The notes beneath the pieces were generated by a model. It had not been told where the DNA came from, ran no database searches, and saw only the letters and a list, made by a program, of their open reading frames with translations. A program made the position numbers and the translations under genes. A DNA stretch of 64,000 nucleotides from Afifella aestuarii (GTDB lineage Bacteria; Pseudomonadota; Alphaproteobacteria; Rhizobiales; Afifellaceae), in contig NZ_SAUF01000001.1 of NCBI RefSeq assembly GCF_004023665.1, positions 792,501-856,500 of the forward strand, in the 5' to 3' direction. Each line of letters opens with the position of its first letter. Positions within the stretch are counted from its first letter, which is position 1. This document shows, piece by piece, positions 17,418 through 25,195 of the stretch.

Positions 17418-18200
17418 ATGAGCCACGTTCTCTCAGCCGGACGGCGCGCGCTCACCGATACGGGCGAGGCCAAGGGCACGCTGATCGATGGCATCGACGT
17501 GCGCACCCGCATCGTCGTTGCTGTCGCCTTCGCCATCGTGATGGTGAGCCTGCAGGATCTCGCCGTTTTGGCGACCGGGCTTCTGGCGGCGTTCTTCCTG
17601 ATGCTGTCGGCGCGGCTGCCGGTCGCCCGGACGCTCAAGCGCATGGCGATGATGGACAGCTTCATCATCTTCCTGATCGCCATGCTGCCCTTCACCGTGC
17701 CAGGTGATGCGATGTTCACCGTCTTCGGCTTTGCGGCGAGCTGGCAGGGGCTGCGGCAGGCGGCGGAGATCGCGCTGACGGCGAATGCCGTGATCCTCGC
17801 CTTGATGGCGCTCGTCGGCTCCACCGAGCCGGTGACGCTCGGCCATGCGCTGCGGCGTTTGATGGTGCCGGAAAAGCTCATCTATCTCCTGATGTTCACC
17901 GTGCGCTATGTCGACGTCCTGCAGCAGGAATATCAGCGTCTGCGCATGGCGATGAAGGCACGCGGATTTCGCCCCTCGAACAACCGGCACACCTATCGCT
18001 CCGTCGGCTATCTCGTCGGGATGATGCTGGTGCGGGCGATCGAGCGGTCGGAGCGCATTCTCGGCGCCATGAAATGCCGGGGCTTTACCGGCCGGATGCC
18101 GCTGTTCGACACGCTCGCCTTCACCTACCGCGATGTCGTGTTTGCGACGGGCGTGACGGTCTTCCTCGCCTGTCTCATCGGCGCGCAGGCGATCCGCTGA
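17418..18200 (+). CDS. cbiQ: Cobalt ECF transporter T component CbiQ
   Basis: 260 residues with about five membrane spans. The two EcfT coupling motifs are present: 'KARGFRPS' and 'MKCRGFTGRMP', whose A/C-R-G cores dock into the ATPase grooves. CbiQ links ATP hydrolysis by CbiO to metal release by CbiM. Starts two bases after the cbiL stop and is followed by cbiO after 11 bases. Confidence 0.93.
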   Translation: MSHVLSAGRRALTDTGEAKGTLIDGIDVRTRIVVAVAFAIVMVSLQDLAVLATGLLAAFFLMLSARLPVARTLKRMAMMDSFIIFLIAMLPFTVPGDAMFTVFGFAASWQGLRQAAEIALTANAVILALMALVGSTEPVTLGHALRRLMVPEKLIYLLMFTVRYVDVLQQEYQRLRMAMKARGFRPSNNRHTYRSVGYLVGMMLVRAIERSERILGAMKCRGFTGRMPLFDTLAFTYRDVVFATGVTVFLACLIGAQAIR

Positions 18201-18211
18201 GGCCATGACGC

Positions 18212-18898
18212 ATGTCTGAACTCATCGCCCTTTCAGATATCCATTTCGCCTATCCTTCGGGGCCGCCGGTCCTCAAGGGCGTCGATATGTGTCTGATGCC
18301 GGGCGAGAGGCTGTGCATCGGCGGGCATAACGGTGCGGGCAAGTCGACGCTTCTGCACATCATCGTCGGGCTGTTGCGGCCGTCGCGCGGCCGCATCACC
18401 GCCTTCGGGGCTCCGCGGCGCGAGGAGAAGGATTTCCACGAGGTGCGCTGTCGCGCGGGCTTCGTCTTCCAGGATCCCGACGATCAGCTCTTCTGCCCGA
18501 CGGTCGCGGAAGATATCGCCTTCGGGCCGCTCAATCTCGGCAAGAGCCGCGACGAGGCGATGGCGATCGTCGATGAGGTTCTGGAGCGGCTCGATCTCGT
18601 CAGTTTCCGCGACCGCATCACCCACAAGCTCTCGGGCGGCGAGAAGCGGCTCGTCACGCTCGCCGCCGTTCTGGCGATGGAGCCGGAGGTTCTGCTTCTC
18701 GACGAGCCGACCAACGCGCTCGACGTCGACAACAAGGCGCGGCTGAAAGAGATTCTCCTGTCGCTGCCGCAGGCGATGATCCTCGTCTCGCACGACCACC
18801 GTTTCCGCGGCGATGTCTCGACCCGCACCGTCGTCATGTCGCATGGCCGGCTGGTGGAGCGGGACATGCATTGCACGGCAACGGACGAGGCCGGCTAG
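18212..18898 (+). CDS. cbiO: Cobalt ECF transporter ATPase CbiO
   Basis: 228 residues. Walker A 'GHNGAGKST', Q-loop 'VFQDPDDQLF' (the QDPD.QLF form typical of ECF ATPases), signature 'LSGGEKRLVTLAAVLAMEP', Walker B 'VLLLDEPTNALD' and H-loop 'VSHDHRF'. ATG 18205 runs straight into a stop, so 18212 is the start. Last gene of the riboswitch-controlled uptake operon. Confidence 0.94.
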   Translation: MSELIALSDIHFAYPSGPPVLKGVDMCLMPGERLCIGGHNGAGKSTLLHIIVGLLRPSRGRITAFGAPRREEKDFHEVRCRAGFVFQDPDDQLFCPTVAEDIAFGPLNLGKSRDEAMAIVDEVLERLDLVSFRDRITHKLSGGEKRLVTLAAVLAMEPEVLLLDEPTNALDVDNKARLKEILLSLPQAMILVSHDHRFRGDVSTRTVVMSHGRLVERDMHCTATDEAG

Positions 18899-19036
18899 GG
18901 CTTCAGGACCGGCTCGCTCGACCGTTCGGTTGCCGGCGTCCAAAACTCCCCACACTTTCAGCCTCTTAAGCGGAAATTCCATTCCATTTGCCGGCTCACG
19001 AGCGCGGCAAACGGGGGTGAGCTATTTTGATTGTCG

Positions 19037-19055
19037 TATCCCCTCCGGGGGGATA
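19037..19055 (+). promoter_or_regulatory. Operator of the CsoR/RcnR-family regulator
   Basis: TATCCCC-N5-GGGGATA is a perfect 7-bp inverted repeat immediately ahead of the regulator start. RcnR/DmeR-type proteins bind G/C-tract sequences flanked by TA-rich ends, so this is the expected autoregulatory site controlling the sensor and the efflux gene behind it. Confidence 0.75.
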
Positions 19056-19066
19056 GGATGATTTGC

Positions 19067-19330
19067 ATGAAGCACGGTTCACACGGCGATGTCGTCAAGC
19101 GGCTGAAACGGGCCGAGGGGCATCTCAGGCATACGATCGAGATGATCGAGGAGGGGCGTCCCTGCCCGGACGTCGCGCAGCAGCTCCACGCCGTCTCCAA
19201 GGCGATCGAGCAGGCGAAGCGCCTCTATATCCACGACCACATCGACCACTGCCTCGACGGCAGCATCGAAGACGGGGCGGACCGCGCGAGCCTGGTCGAA
19301 GAGTTCAAGGAAATCTCGAAGTACCTGTGA
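19067..19330 (+). CDS. CsoR/RcnR-family metal-sensing repressor (DmeR-like)
   Basis: 87 residues from ATG 19067, which has AGGA eight bases ahead; ATG 19058 would add three residues. All-helical DUF156 protein: 'VVKRLKRAEGHLRHTIEMI' and 'DVAQQLHAVSKAIEQAKRL'. Candidate metal ligands are His3, Cys33, His58 and Cys62, as in the Cys-His-Cys box of CsoR/InrS plus an N-terminal His as in Ni/Co sensors. Metal binding should release DNA and induce the RcnA-type efflux gene, which starts 10 bases downstream. Confidence 0.88.
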   Translation: MKHGSHGDVVKRLKRAEGHLRHTIEMIEEGRPCPDVAQQLHAVSKAIEQAKRLYIHDHIDHCLDGSIEDGADRASLVEEFKEISKYL

Positions 19331-19340
19331 GGGGATCGCC

Positions 19341-20222
19341 ATGGATATGAGCGGGATGATCGCCGCGGGCGGCAGCAATCCGGTCCTGCTTGCGGCCATG
19401 GCGCTCGTTCTCGGCGCGCTGCACGGGTTGGAGCCCGGGCATTCGAAGACGATGATCGCCGCTTATATCGTCGCCATCCGCGGCACGGTGGGGCAGGCGG
19501 CCCTTCTCGGGGTTGCGGCGGCGCTGTCGCATTCGCTCATCGTCTGGGTTCTGGCGATCCTCGGCATGCGCTTCGGGTCCGAGTTGATCGGCGAGAAGGC
19601 AGAACCCTTCTTCGTGATGATTTCGGGCGCAATCATTCTGTCGATCGCGATGTGGATGCTGTGGCAGACGCAACGATCTGCCGGGACGGCCAGGACACAT
19701 CCGCATGGGGCGCATGATCACGGGCATGACTACGTGCATGGACACGACCACGATCATGGGCACGCTCATCATCACCCGCATCCGCTCGACCACCTGCACG
19801 CTCATGATCACCCGCATGAGCATGATCATGCGGGGCTCGATGCGCATGCCGCCGCGCATGCGCGCGATCTCGAAGTGCGGATCGGGGCGGGCAAGACCTC
19901 GACCTGGCAGACGATCCTGTTCGGGCTTTCCGGCGGGCTCATTCCCTGCGCCGCGGCGATCACCGTGCTGCTTTTGTGCCTCCAGATCGGAAAATTCTGG
20001 CTCGGCATCACGCTGGTGGCCGCTTTCAGCACCGGTCTCGCCTTGATGCTCGTCGCCGTCGGGGCCGTCACCGCGCTCGGCATCGGCTTCATCTCCGCGC
20101 GCTCGTCGCGCTTCGACGCAGTGATGGCGAAGGCGCCTTATCTTTCTGCGATGCTGGTGGCGGCGATCGGCCTCTTCATGATCGTTTCCGGTTGGAGCCA
20201 TGCAGACATGCACCTCCTCTGA
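19341..20222 (+). CDS. rcnA: Nickel/cobalt efflux protein (RcnA/DmeF type)
   Basis: 293 residues. Spans around residues 15-35, 52-75 and 90-110 are followed by a His-rich cytosolic loop (about residues 117-175, more than twenty His, e.g. HGHDHDHGHAHHHPHP), then three more spans. 'GALHGLEPGHSKTMIAAY' is the NiCoT/RcnA signature in span 1. The protein exports Co2+/Ni2+. It lies in one unit with the metal sensor and directly after the cobalt importer operon, so import and export are controlled side by side. Distinguished from CDF-type DmeF by the fold. Confidence 0.9.
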   Translation: MDMSGMIAAGGSNPVLLAAMALVLGALHGLEPGHSKTMIAAYIVAIRGTVGQAALLGVAAALSHSLIVWVLAILGMRFGSELIGEKAEPFFVMISGAIILSIAMWMLWQTQRSAGTARTHPHGAHDHGHDYVHGHDHDHGHAHHHPHPLDHLHAHDHPHEHDHAGLDAHAAAHARDLEVRIGAGKTSTWQTILFGLSGGLIPCAAAITVLLLCLQIGKFWLGITLVAAFSTGLALMLVAVGAVTALGIGFISARSSRFDAVMAKAPYLSAMLVAAIGLFMIVSGWSHADMHLL

Positions 20223-20384
20223 GGGCGTTTCCGGCGCTGGCAAGCCTCGCTTGCGACGATTTCTCCGAGAAAATTTTCCGTCTTCGTCATCCGCGATCTC
20301 AATCGCGCACGATCTTGTGCTACGCGGCTGGCGTGGGAGGGCGCCTTCGGATCAATCCGCCTCGTGGCGGACACAGGAGACGAA

Positions 20385-21704
20385 ATGACGGACAGAAACG
20401 ATCCGGTCGTGATGCGCCACAGAAATTTGGAAAAGATCGCCATGACGGCGTTGGCTGTCGGGCGGACGCTCGTCGAAACCGGGGCGAAGACCGATGTCGT
20501 GCGCCAGGGGATGACGATGGTTGCCGAAGGGCTCGGCGCGGATCAGATCCACGCCCGCATCGGCTTTGCCTCGCTGTCCTTGACGGTGACGAGCGGCGAC
20601 AACACCATCACCCGCATGCGCACGGTCGGGGCCCATGGCGTCAATCTGCGCCTGAACCACGGCGTGCGCCGGTTGTGCACCCGGGTGAAGCATCATGACA
20701 TGACGGTCGCCTCGACCATCGAGGCGCTGACCCATCTCATCACCAAGACGCCGCGCCATCCCTGGTATCTGGTGGCGCTCGCCGTCGGGCTCGCCTGCGC
20801 CTCCTTCGGCCGGCTTTTGGGCATCGACTGGTCGGCCTTCATGCCGGTCCTCATCGGCGGCGCGCTGGGCCAGGCGGTGCGGCACTTCCTGCTCAAGGCG
20901 CACACCAACCCCTTCGTGGTGGCGGCGATCGTCGCCTGCGTCGCGGCCACCACCGCCGGCTTCGGCTCTGAGCTCCTGGCAAGCCCGATGCTGCAGACGG
21001 CGATGTTTTCCTCGGTGCTTCTCCTCGTGCCGGGCGTGCCGGTGCTCAACGCGCAGACGGACATCATGGAGGGCTATCCGACGATGGGCAGTGCCCGCGC
21101 CATGACGGTTCTGATGATCCTCGTCTTCATCACCGTCGGCGTGTGGGCCGCGCAGATGGCGCTCGGCGTCGGCGGACCCAAGGCGGCGCCGATCGTGCAC
21201 GGGGTTCTGCATCAGGCCTTCTTCGGAGCGACGGCCGCCTTCGGCTTCGGCATTCTCTTCAATTTCGGCTGGCGCACCCTGTTCTGGGCGGCGCTTGCTG
21301 GCGGGCTGGCGCTCAGCGTGCGCACGGTCGGCCTCGAACTCGGCTGGAGCCTTGCCGCCGCCTCGTTCATGGCGGCGGCCGCCGTCGGCGTCGCCGTGCG
21401 CCTCCTCAACCTTCTGCCGGATCGCTTCGGGCCTGCGGGAAACGTTCTGGCCGTCGCCGGCTGCATCCCGATGGTGCCGGGAAGTGCCGCATCGCAGGGG
21501 ATCATGGGGCTGATGGAATTGACCGCGCAGGCGCCGGTCGACGCCCATGCGACGCTGCTTTTCACTGTGGAATACACCTTGCGCGCCATCTTCACGATGG
21601 GCGCGATCGGCGCCGGGCTCACCATCGTGACTTCGGTGCTGCGACGGCCGGATTTTCCGGCCTGGACCGAGAAAGTCGGCCTCCGCGCGCAGCGAGAGGA
21701 ATGA
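20385..21704 (+). CDS. ThrE-type threonine/serine exporter family protein
   Basis: 439 residues. N-terminal ThrE domain (about 20-260) with the hydrophilic 'LVETGAKTDVVRQGM' and 'RIGFASLSLTVTSG' segments and spans from residue 120 on; C-terminal ThrE_2 domain (about 280-425), ending in membrane spans. In Corynebacterium ThrE exports threonine and serine. ATG 20385 is preceded by AGGAG at five bases; an in-frame GTG at 20364 is less likely. Monocistronic, with flanking gaps of about 160 bases. Confidence 0.85.
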   Translation: MTDRNDPVVMRHRNLEKIAMTALAVGRTLVETGAKTDVVRQGMTMVAEGLGADQIHARIGFASLSLTVTSGDNTITRMRTVGAHGVNLRLNHGVRRLCTRVKHHDMTVASTIEALTHLITKTPRHPWYLVALAVGLACASFGRLLGIDWSAFMPVLIGGALGQAVRHFLLKAHTNPFVVAAIVACVAATTAGFGSELLASPMLQTAMFSSVLLLVPGVPVLNAQTDIMEGYPTMGSARAMTVLMILVFITVGVWAAQMALGVGGPKAAPIVHGVLHQAFFGATAAFGFGILFNFGWRTLFWAALAGGLALSVRTVGLELGWSLAAASFMAAAAVGVAVRLLNLLPDRFGPAGNVLAVAGCIPMVPGSAASQGIMGLMELTAQAPVDAHATLLFTVEYTLRAIFTMGAIGAGLTIVTSVLRRPDFPAWTEKVGLRAQREE

Positions 21705-21861
21705 AACAAGGCGGCGCCGGGGGTGGCCGGGGGTTGGCTGCGGAGGAAATTGGTTTAGGTCGTTGAGTGGCGGTGGCCGGAAGCGGTCGCCGCCCGCTTA
21801 GCCTCATACCCTTCTCCTGGTATTTCCCGGTGCCCCGGGCCGCCCTCTCTTTCCGGACCTC

Positions 21862-23097
21862 ATGCTTTCCAGACATCTGCAATTGTTTCGCGCCGAGCCG
21901 CGCATCCTCGCTTTCGGGGCCTCCTCGGCCTTTCTGTCGAGCCCTGGGCAGACCTTCTTCATCGCGCTCTTCGTGGCGCCGATCGCGGCGAGCCTCGGCT
22001 ATTCGAGCGCCGAAATGGGCGGCATCTATCTCGCTGCGACGCTGACCTCTGCGAGCCTGTTGCCGGCGGTCGGGCATTGGATCGACCGGGTCGATCTCCG
22101 GCTTTACGTGACGATCGTGCTCGCCGGTCTCGCCGCCGCCTGCCTGTCCGCATCGATGGTCGAAAACGGCCTCATGCTCTTCGGCTCGTTCCTGTTTTTG
22201 CGGATGTGCGGGCAGGGGCTGATGACGCATATCCAGGCGACCTCGGTGGCGCGCTATTTCGTCAATCGCCGCGGATTGGCACTGTCGATCACGGCGATGG
22301 GGCTGCCGCTCGCCATCGCCGTCACGCCCAATCTCGCCGCCTTTCTGATCGGCGAGATCGGCTGGCGCGCGGCCTATGTGGTCGTCGGCGTCTTCCTCAT
22401 CGCCGTCGCCCTGCCATGGCTTTTGTGGCTGACGCGCCACCAATCGCGCTTCACGACGCCGCTCGCGCGGGCGGCGGGTGCGCCGGCGCCGCGGGTTCTC
22501 GACGGGCTCAAGATCGTCGCCACGACGCGCTATTTCTGGCTGGCGCTGCCGATCCTCGTCTATATGCCGTTCACGGCGACCGCGCTCACCTTCCACATCG
22601 TGCCGATCGGCGAGGCGCAGGGATGGCCGGGCGGATTGATCGCGACCGGTTTCACGCTGATGGCGGTGGGCGATCTCTGCGGGCTCATCGTCTCCGGTTT
22701 CATCGTCGACCGGCTGACGGCGCGGCGCATGGTGCCGCTGATGAACCTGCCGCTGTTCGTCGGGATCGCGGTGATGGGCTCGTCGTCGAGCGTTTTTGCG
22801 CTCGTTACCTTCTTTGTCTGTCTCGGCTTGTCGTCAGGCTTGGTGCAGACGACCTTCGGCTCGGTCTGGGCGGAGGTCTACGGCATTGCCCGGCTCGGGA
22901 CGGTGCGGAGTTTTGCGGCCATGCTGATGGTGGCGGGGACGGCTGCGGGGCCCGCCGTGCTCGGCCTTGCGCTCGACAGCGGCCTGTCGATCGGGGCGAT
23001 CGCGACGGGCTTCGTCGCACTCGGCCTTGCCGCGGCCGTGCTGGCGGCTTTCGGTGTGTCGCAGAAAGTGGCGCTGCCGGCCGAAGACATCGTCTGA
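21862..23097 (+). CDS. MFS transporter
   Basis: 411 residues with twelve spans. The first loop carries 'VGHWIDRVDLRLYV', a variant of the MFS span 2-3 signature. The central loop near residue 200 is short and basic (TRHQSRFTTPLARAAG). Sequence layout suggests the monocarboxylate/nitrate-like group but no substrate can be named. It stands alone between the ThrE-like and DksA-like genes. Confidence 0.83.
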   Translation: MLSRHLQLFRAEPRILAFGASSAFLSSPGQTFFIALFVAPIAASLGYSSAEMGGIYLAATLTSASLLPAVGHWIDRVDLRLYVTIVLAGLAAACLSASMVENGLMLFGSFLFLRMCGQGLMTHIQATSVARYFVNRRGLALSITAMGLPLAIAVTPNLAAFLIGEIGWRAAYVVVGVFLIAVALPWLLWLTRHQSRFTTPLARAAGAPAPRVLDGLKIVATTRYFWLALPILVYMPFTATALTFHIVPIGEAQGWPGGLIATGFTLMAVGDLCGLIVSGFIVDRLTARRMVPLMNLPLFVGIAVMGSSSSVFALVTFFVCLGLSSGLVQTTFGSVWAEVYGIARLGTVRSFAAMLMVAGTAAGPAVLGLALDSGLSIGAIATGFVALGLAAAVLAAFGVSQKVALPAEDIV

Positions 23098-23137
23098 GGC
23101 GGGGTCGCAACACACAATCCAAAAACCGGGGGGAAAC

Positions 23138-23494
23138 ATGGACGATTTCGATCCCACACAGATCGCCGAATTGCGTCGGCGCATCGAAGACGAACTCGCC
23201 GAGCTTGAGGCGCTGTCGGAGGCGGGGTCGGAGGGAAGCCGGCCTGTCGAACTCGACCAGCAGAGCGTCGGACGGATTTCGCGCATGGATGCGATGCAGG
23301 TGCAGGCGATGGCGCTCGCCTCCCAGAAACGTAGGACGGCCCGCATCGACGGGCTGAAGGCTGCGCTCAGACGGCTGTCTGACGGGGAATACGGCTATTG
23401 CGCGAGCTGCGAGGAACCGATCGCCTTCGGCCGTCTGAAGGCCGATCCGATGGCGCGGCTCTGTCTTGCCTGTGCGCGGCTTGGAGAAACCTGA
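23138..23494 (+). CDS. TraR/DksA-family zinc-finger protein
   Basis: 118 residues. An N-terminal helical region (RRRIEDELAELEAL) is followed by a C4 zinc finger 'YCASCEEPIAFGRLKADPMA' with 'CLACA' (Cys pattern CxxC-x17-CxxC). DksA-family proteins enter the RNA polymerase secondary channel and adjust transcription with ppGpp. This one is shorter than canonical DksA (about 150) and lacks a clear DxxDxA coiled-coil tip, so it is better called DksA-like. ATG 23138 has a GGGGGGAAAC leader. Confidence 0.85.
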   Translation: MDDFDPTQIAELRRRIEDELAELEALSEAGSEGSRPVELDQQSVGRISRMDAMQVQAMALASQKRRTARIDGLKAALRRLSDGEYGYCASCEEPIAFGRLKADPMARLCLACARLGET

Positions 23495-23510
23495 ACACGG
23501 CGAGAGACAT

Positions 23511-23542
23511 GAAAACGGCGCCCCGGCGAGGCCGGGGCGCCG
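23511..23542 (-). terminator. Rho-independent terminator for the cytochrome b561 gene
   Basis: A perfect 12-bp stem (CGGCGCCCCGGC with GCCGGGGCGCCG, loop GAG) lies between two convergent genes. Read on the minus strand it is followed by TTTTC, so it terminates the cytochrome gene; on the plus strand there is no T tract. Confidence 0.75.
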
Positions 23543-23551
23543 CAACGCTCG

Positions 23552-24094
23552 TCAAGCGATGTCGGCGGGGCGGGGGGCACGTTTGCTGCCGCCGATCATA
23601 GCTTTGACGAGGTTTTCCTTGTGGCGGTAGCTCTCGAAGAGCACGCCGACGACATGTGCGAGCACCATGACGAGCATGATGTTGGCGAGGGCTTCATGGG
23701 TCTCTTCCACCCAGTCCACGCCCCAATAGGCATCGAGCGTCATCATCCAGCCGGTGACGGCCGTCGCGGCCATGGCGAGGATGAGAGCGAGGACCATCAA
23801 GGCGCCGAGCGGGTTGTGGCCGATGTAGCGGGGCTCATCGCCTCGCACCGCCGCCTTGAGGTAGCGGGTGACATTGCCGGGCGAGCGGACGAACTGGCCG
23901 AAGCGGGCATATTTGGGGCCGACGAGGCCCCAAAGGACGCGGAAGGCGACGAGGGCGCCGGCCGCATATCCCGCCCATTCATGCACCGACATCACGTCGT
24001 CGCCGGTGAGCCAGGCGATGGTGAAGCTCGCCACCAGGCTCCAGTGAAAGAGCCTGACGAGGGGGTCCCAGACCTTGATCGTCGGTGCGTCCAT
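23552..24094 (-). CDS. Cytochrome b561 domain protein
   Basis: 180 residues with four membrane spans. 'KVWDPLVRLFHWSLVASF' supplies the first haem-ligand His, 'MSVHEWAGYAAGALVAFR' the second, and 'EETHEALANIMLVMVLAHVV' two more, the usual set for a two-haem cytochrome b561 (Ni,Fe-hydrogenase b-type fold). It passes electrons between quinone and a partner at the membrane. ATG 24094 is chosen because sequence upstream is low-quality and overlaps the PepSY gene. It starts one base after the PepSY stop, so both form one operon. Confidence 0.88.
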   Translation of the reverse strand: MDAPTIKVWDPLVRLFHWSLVASFTIAWLTGDDVMSVHEWAGYAAGALVAFRVLWGLVGPKYARFGQFVRSPGNVTRYLKAAVRGDEPRYIGHNPLGALMVLALILAMAATAVTGWMMTLDAYWGVDWVEETHEALANIMLVMVLAHVVGVLFESYRHKENLVKAMIGGSKRAPRPADIA

Positions 24095-24095
24095 C

Positions 24096-24380
24096 TCAGT
24101 CGCGGTCCCCGCGGCCCTGGCGCACCATCTCAAGGGTCTTCGGGTCGAAATAGGCTTCGACGCGCTTGCCCTGATCGTCGATCGCATAGGCTTCGTAGCA
24201 GCCGTCTTCGGTCTTGATCTGGCGGACTTCCCAGCCCTTGCTCTCAAGCTGCTGCTGCAGCGCTTCGCGCGGCTGCCACTCGGCCATCGGGGCGTTGCAG
24301 CGCGCGTCGTCGCTTGCGAAAGCGGTGCCGGCGGTCATTGCGCCGAGCGTCAGAACGGTTGCGGTGATAAGCTTCTTCAT
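24096..24380 (-). CDS. Periplasmic PepSY-domain protein
   Basis: 94 residues with a Sec signal peptide (MKKLITATVLTLGAMTAGTA, cleavage near AFA-SD). The mature part 'EALQQQLESKGWEVRQIKTE' and 'YEAYAIDDQGKRVEAYFDP' is a single PepSY_2 domain, a small fold that inhibits or tethers partner proteins. Two Cys residues may form a disulfide. Such proteins are commonly encoded with cytochrome b561 and an OmpR-type two-component pair, as here. Diverges from the response regulator gene across the inverted-repeat operator. Confidence 0.85.
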   Translation of the reverse strand: MKKLITATVLTLGAMTAGTAFASDDARCNAPMAEWQPREALQQQLESKGWEVRQIKTEDGCYEAYAIDDQGKRVEAYFDPKTLEMVRQGRGDRD

Positions 24381-24440
24381 CTTGCTCTCCAGTCGGATCG
24401 GCCTTTGCGCATCGGCCATGGGAGCAAGATGGGAGTGGTG

Positions 24441-24490
24441 CCTGAAGCCAGCCTGAAGCACGATTTTCTGGGCTTCAGGCTGGCTTCAGG
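24441..24490. promoter_or_regulatory. Exact 18-bp inverted repeat, likely response-regulator operator
   Basis: CCTGAAGCCAGCCTGAAG (24441-24458) is repeated in exact reverse complement at 24473-24490, with 14 bases between. Each arm holds two CTGAAG/CTTCAG hexamers 11 bp apart (CTTCAG-N5-CTTCAG), the spacing of PmrA/QseB-type OmpR-family sites. It sits between the divergent PepSY-cytochrome and regulator-kinase operons. Confidence 0.75.
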
Positions 24491-24538
24491 TTCCCCCCGT
24501 ATCGGGGGAAGTTTCGCGCATAAAGTTCGGGGGCGACG

Positions 24539-25195
24539 ATGCGGGTTCTGCTCGTGGAAGACGATCGGCTTCTCGGCGATGCCGTGCATGAACACATCGC
24601 CGATGAGGGACATGCGATCGACTGGGTCGAGACAATTGCCGATGCGGAAGCGGCGATCCATTCCACGCCTTACGATCTATTGCTTCTCGATTTGATGCTG
24701 CCGGACGGGCCGGGGCTCGGATTGCTGCGCCGGCTGCGCAGCGGCGGAGACGTGACGCCCGTCATCATCCTGACGGCGCGCGACCAGATCTCCGACCGGA
24801 TCGCCGGGCTCAATTCCGGGGCCGACGATTATCTCGTCAAACCGTTCAATCTGTCGGAGCTGTCGGCGCGGCTTGCCGCCGTGTCACGACGCTATGCCGG
24901 CAATCCCAATCCGCTCGTCACGCTCGGCGACATCGAATTCGATCTCGCCGGCCGCTCCGTCTATCGCCGCGGGCGTCCGGTGGAGGTGACGGCGCGCGAA
25001 TGGGCGCTTCTCGAAGGCCTTCTCCAGCATCCCGGGACGCTCCTGTCGAAGACGCAGCTCGAAGAGCGGCTTTATCCCTTCGGGGCGGAGGTGGAGAGCA
25101 ACACGATCGAGGTGCATATCAGCCGCCTGCGCAAAAAGCTCGGGCATGAGGCGATCGAGACCGTGCGCGGCATGGGCTACCGGCTGAAACGATGA
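24539..25195 (+). CDS. OmpR-family response regulator (QseB/PmrA type)
   Basis: 218 residues: receiver domain 1-115 with acidic pair D8/D9, phosphorylated Asp51 in 'LLLLDLMLPDGPG' and Lys in 'VKPF'; DNA-binding winged helix 125-218 ('REWALLEGLLQHPGTLLSK', 'EVHISRLRKKLG', 'RGMGYRLKR'). Four-base overlap with the kinase gene. It probably binds the CTTCAG repeats 50-100 bases upstream and controls the divergent PepSY-cytochrome b561 operon. Confidence 0.92.
   Translation: MRVLLVEDDRLLGDAVHEHIADEGHAIDWVETIADAEAAIHSTPYDLLLLDLMLPDGPGLGLLRRLRSGGDVTPVIILTARDQISDRIAGLNSGADDYLVKPFNLSELSARLAAVSRRYAGNPNPLVTLGDIEFDLAGRSVYRRGRPVEVTAREWALLEGLLQHPGTLLSKTQLEERLYPFGAEVESNTIEVHISRLRKKLGHEAIETVRGMGYRLKR

Noticed and set aside
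18987-19011. TTTGCCG ... CGGCAAA inverted repeat after cbiO
   Set aside because: Short arms with an 11-base loop and no T tract; cannot tell a terminator from chance in GC-rich DNA.
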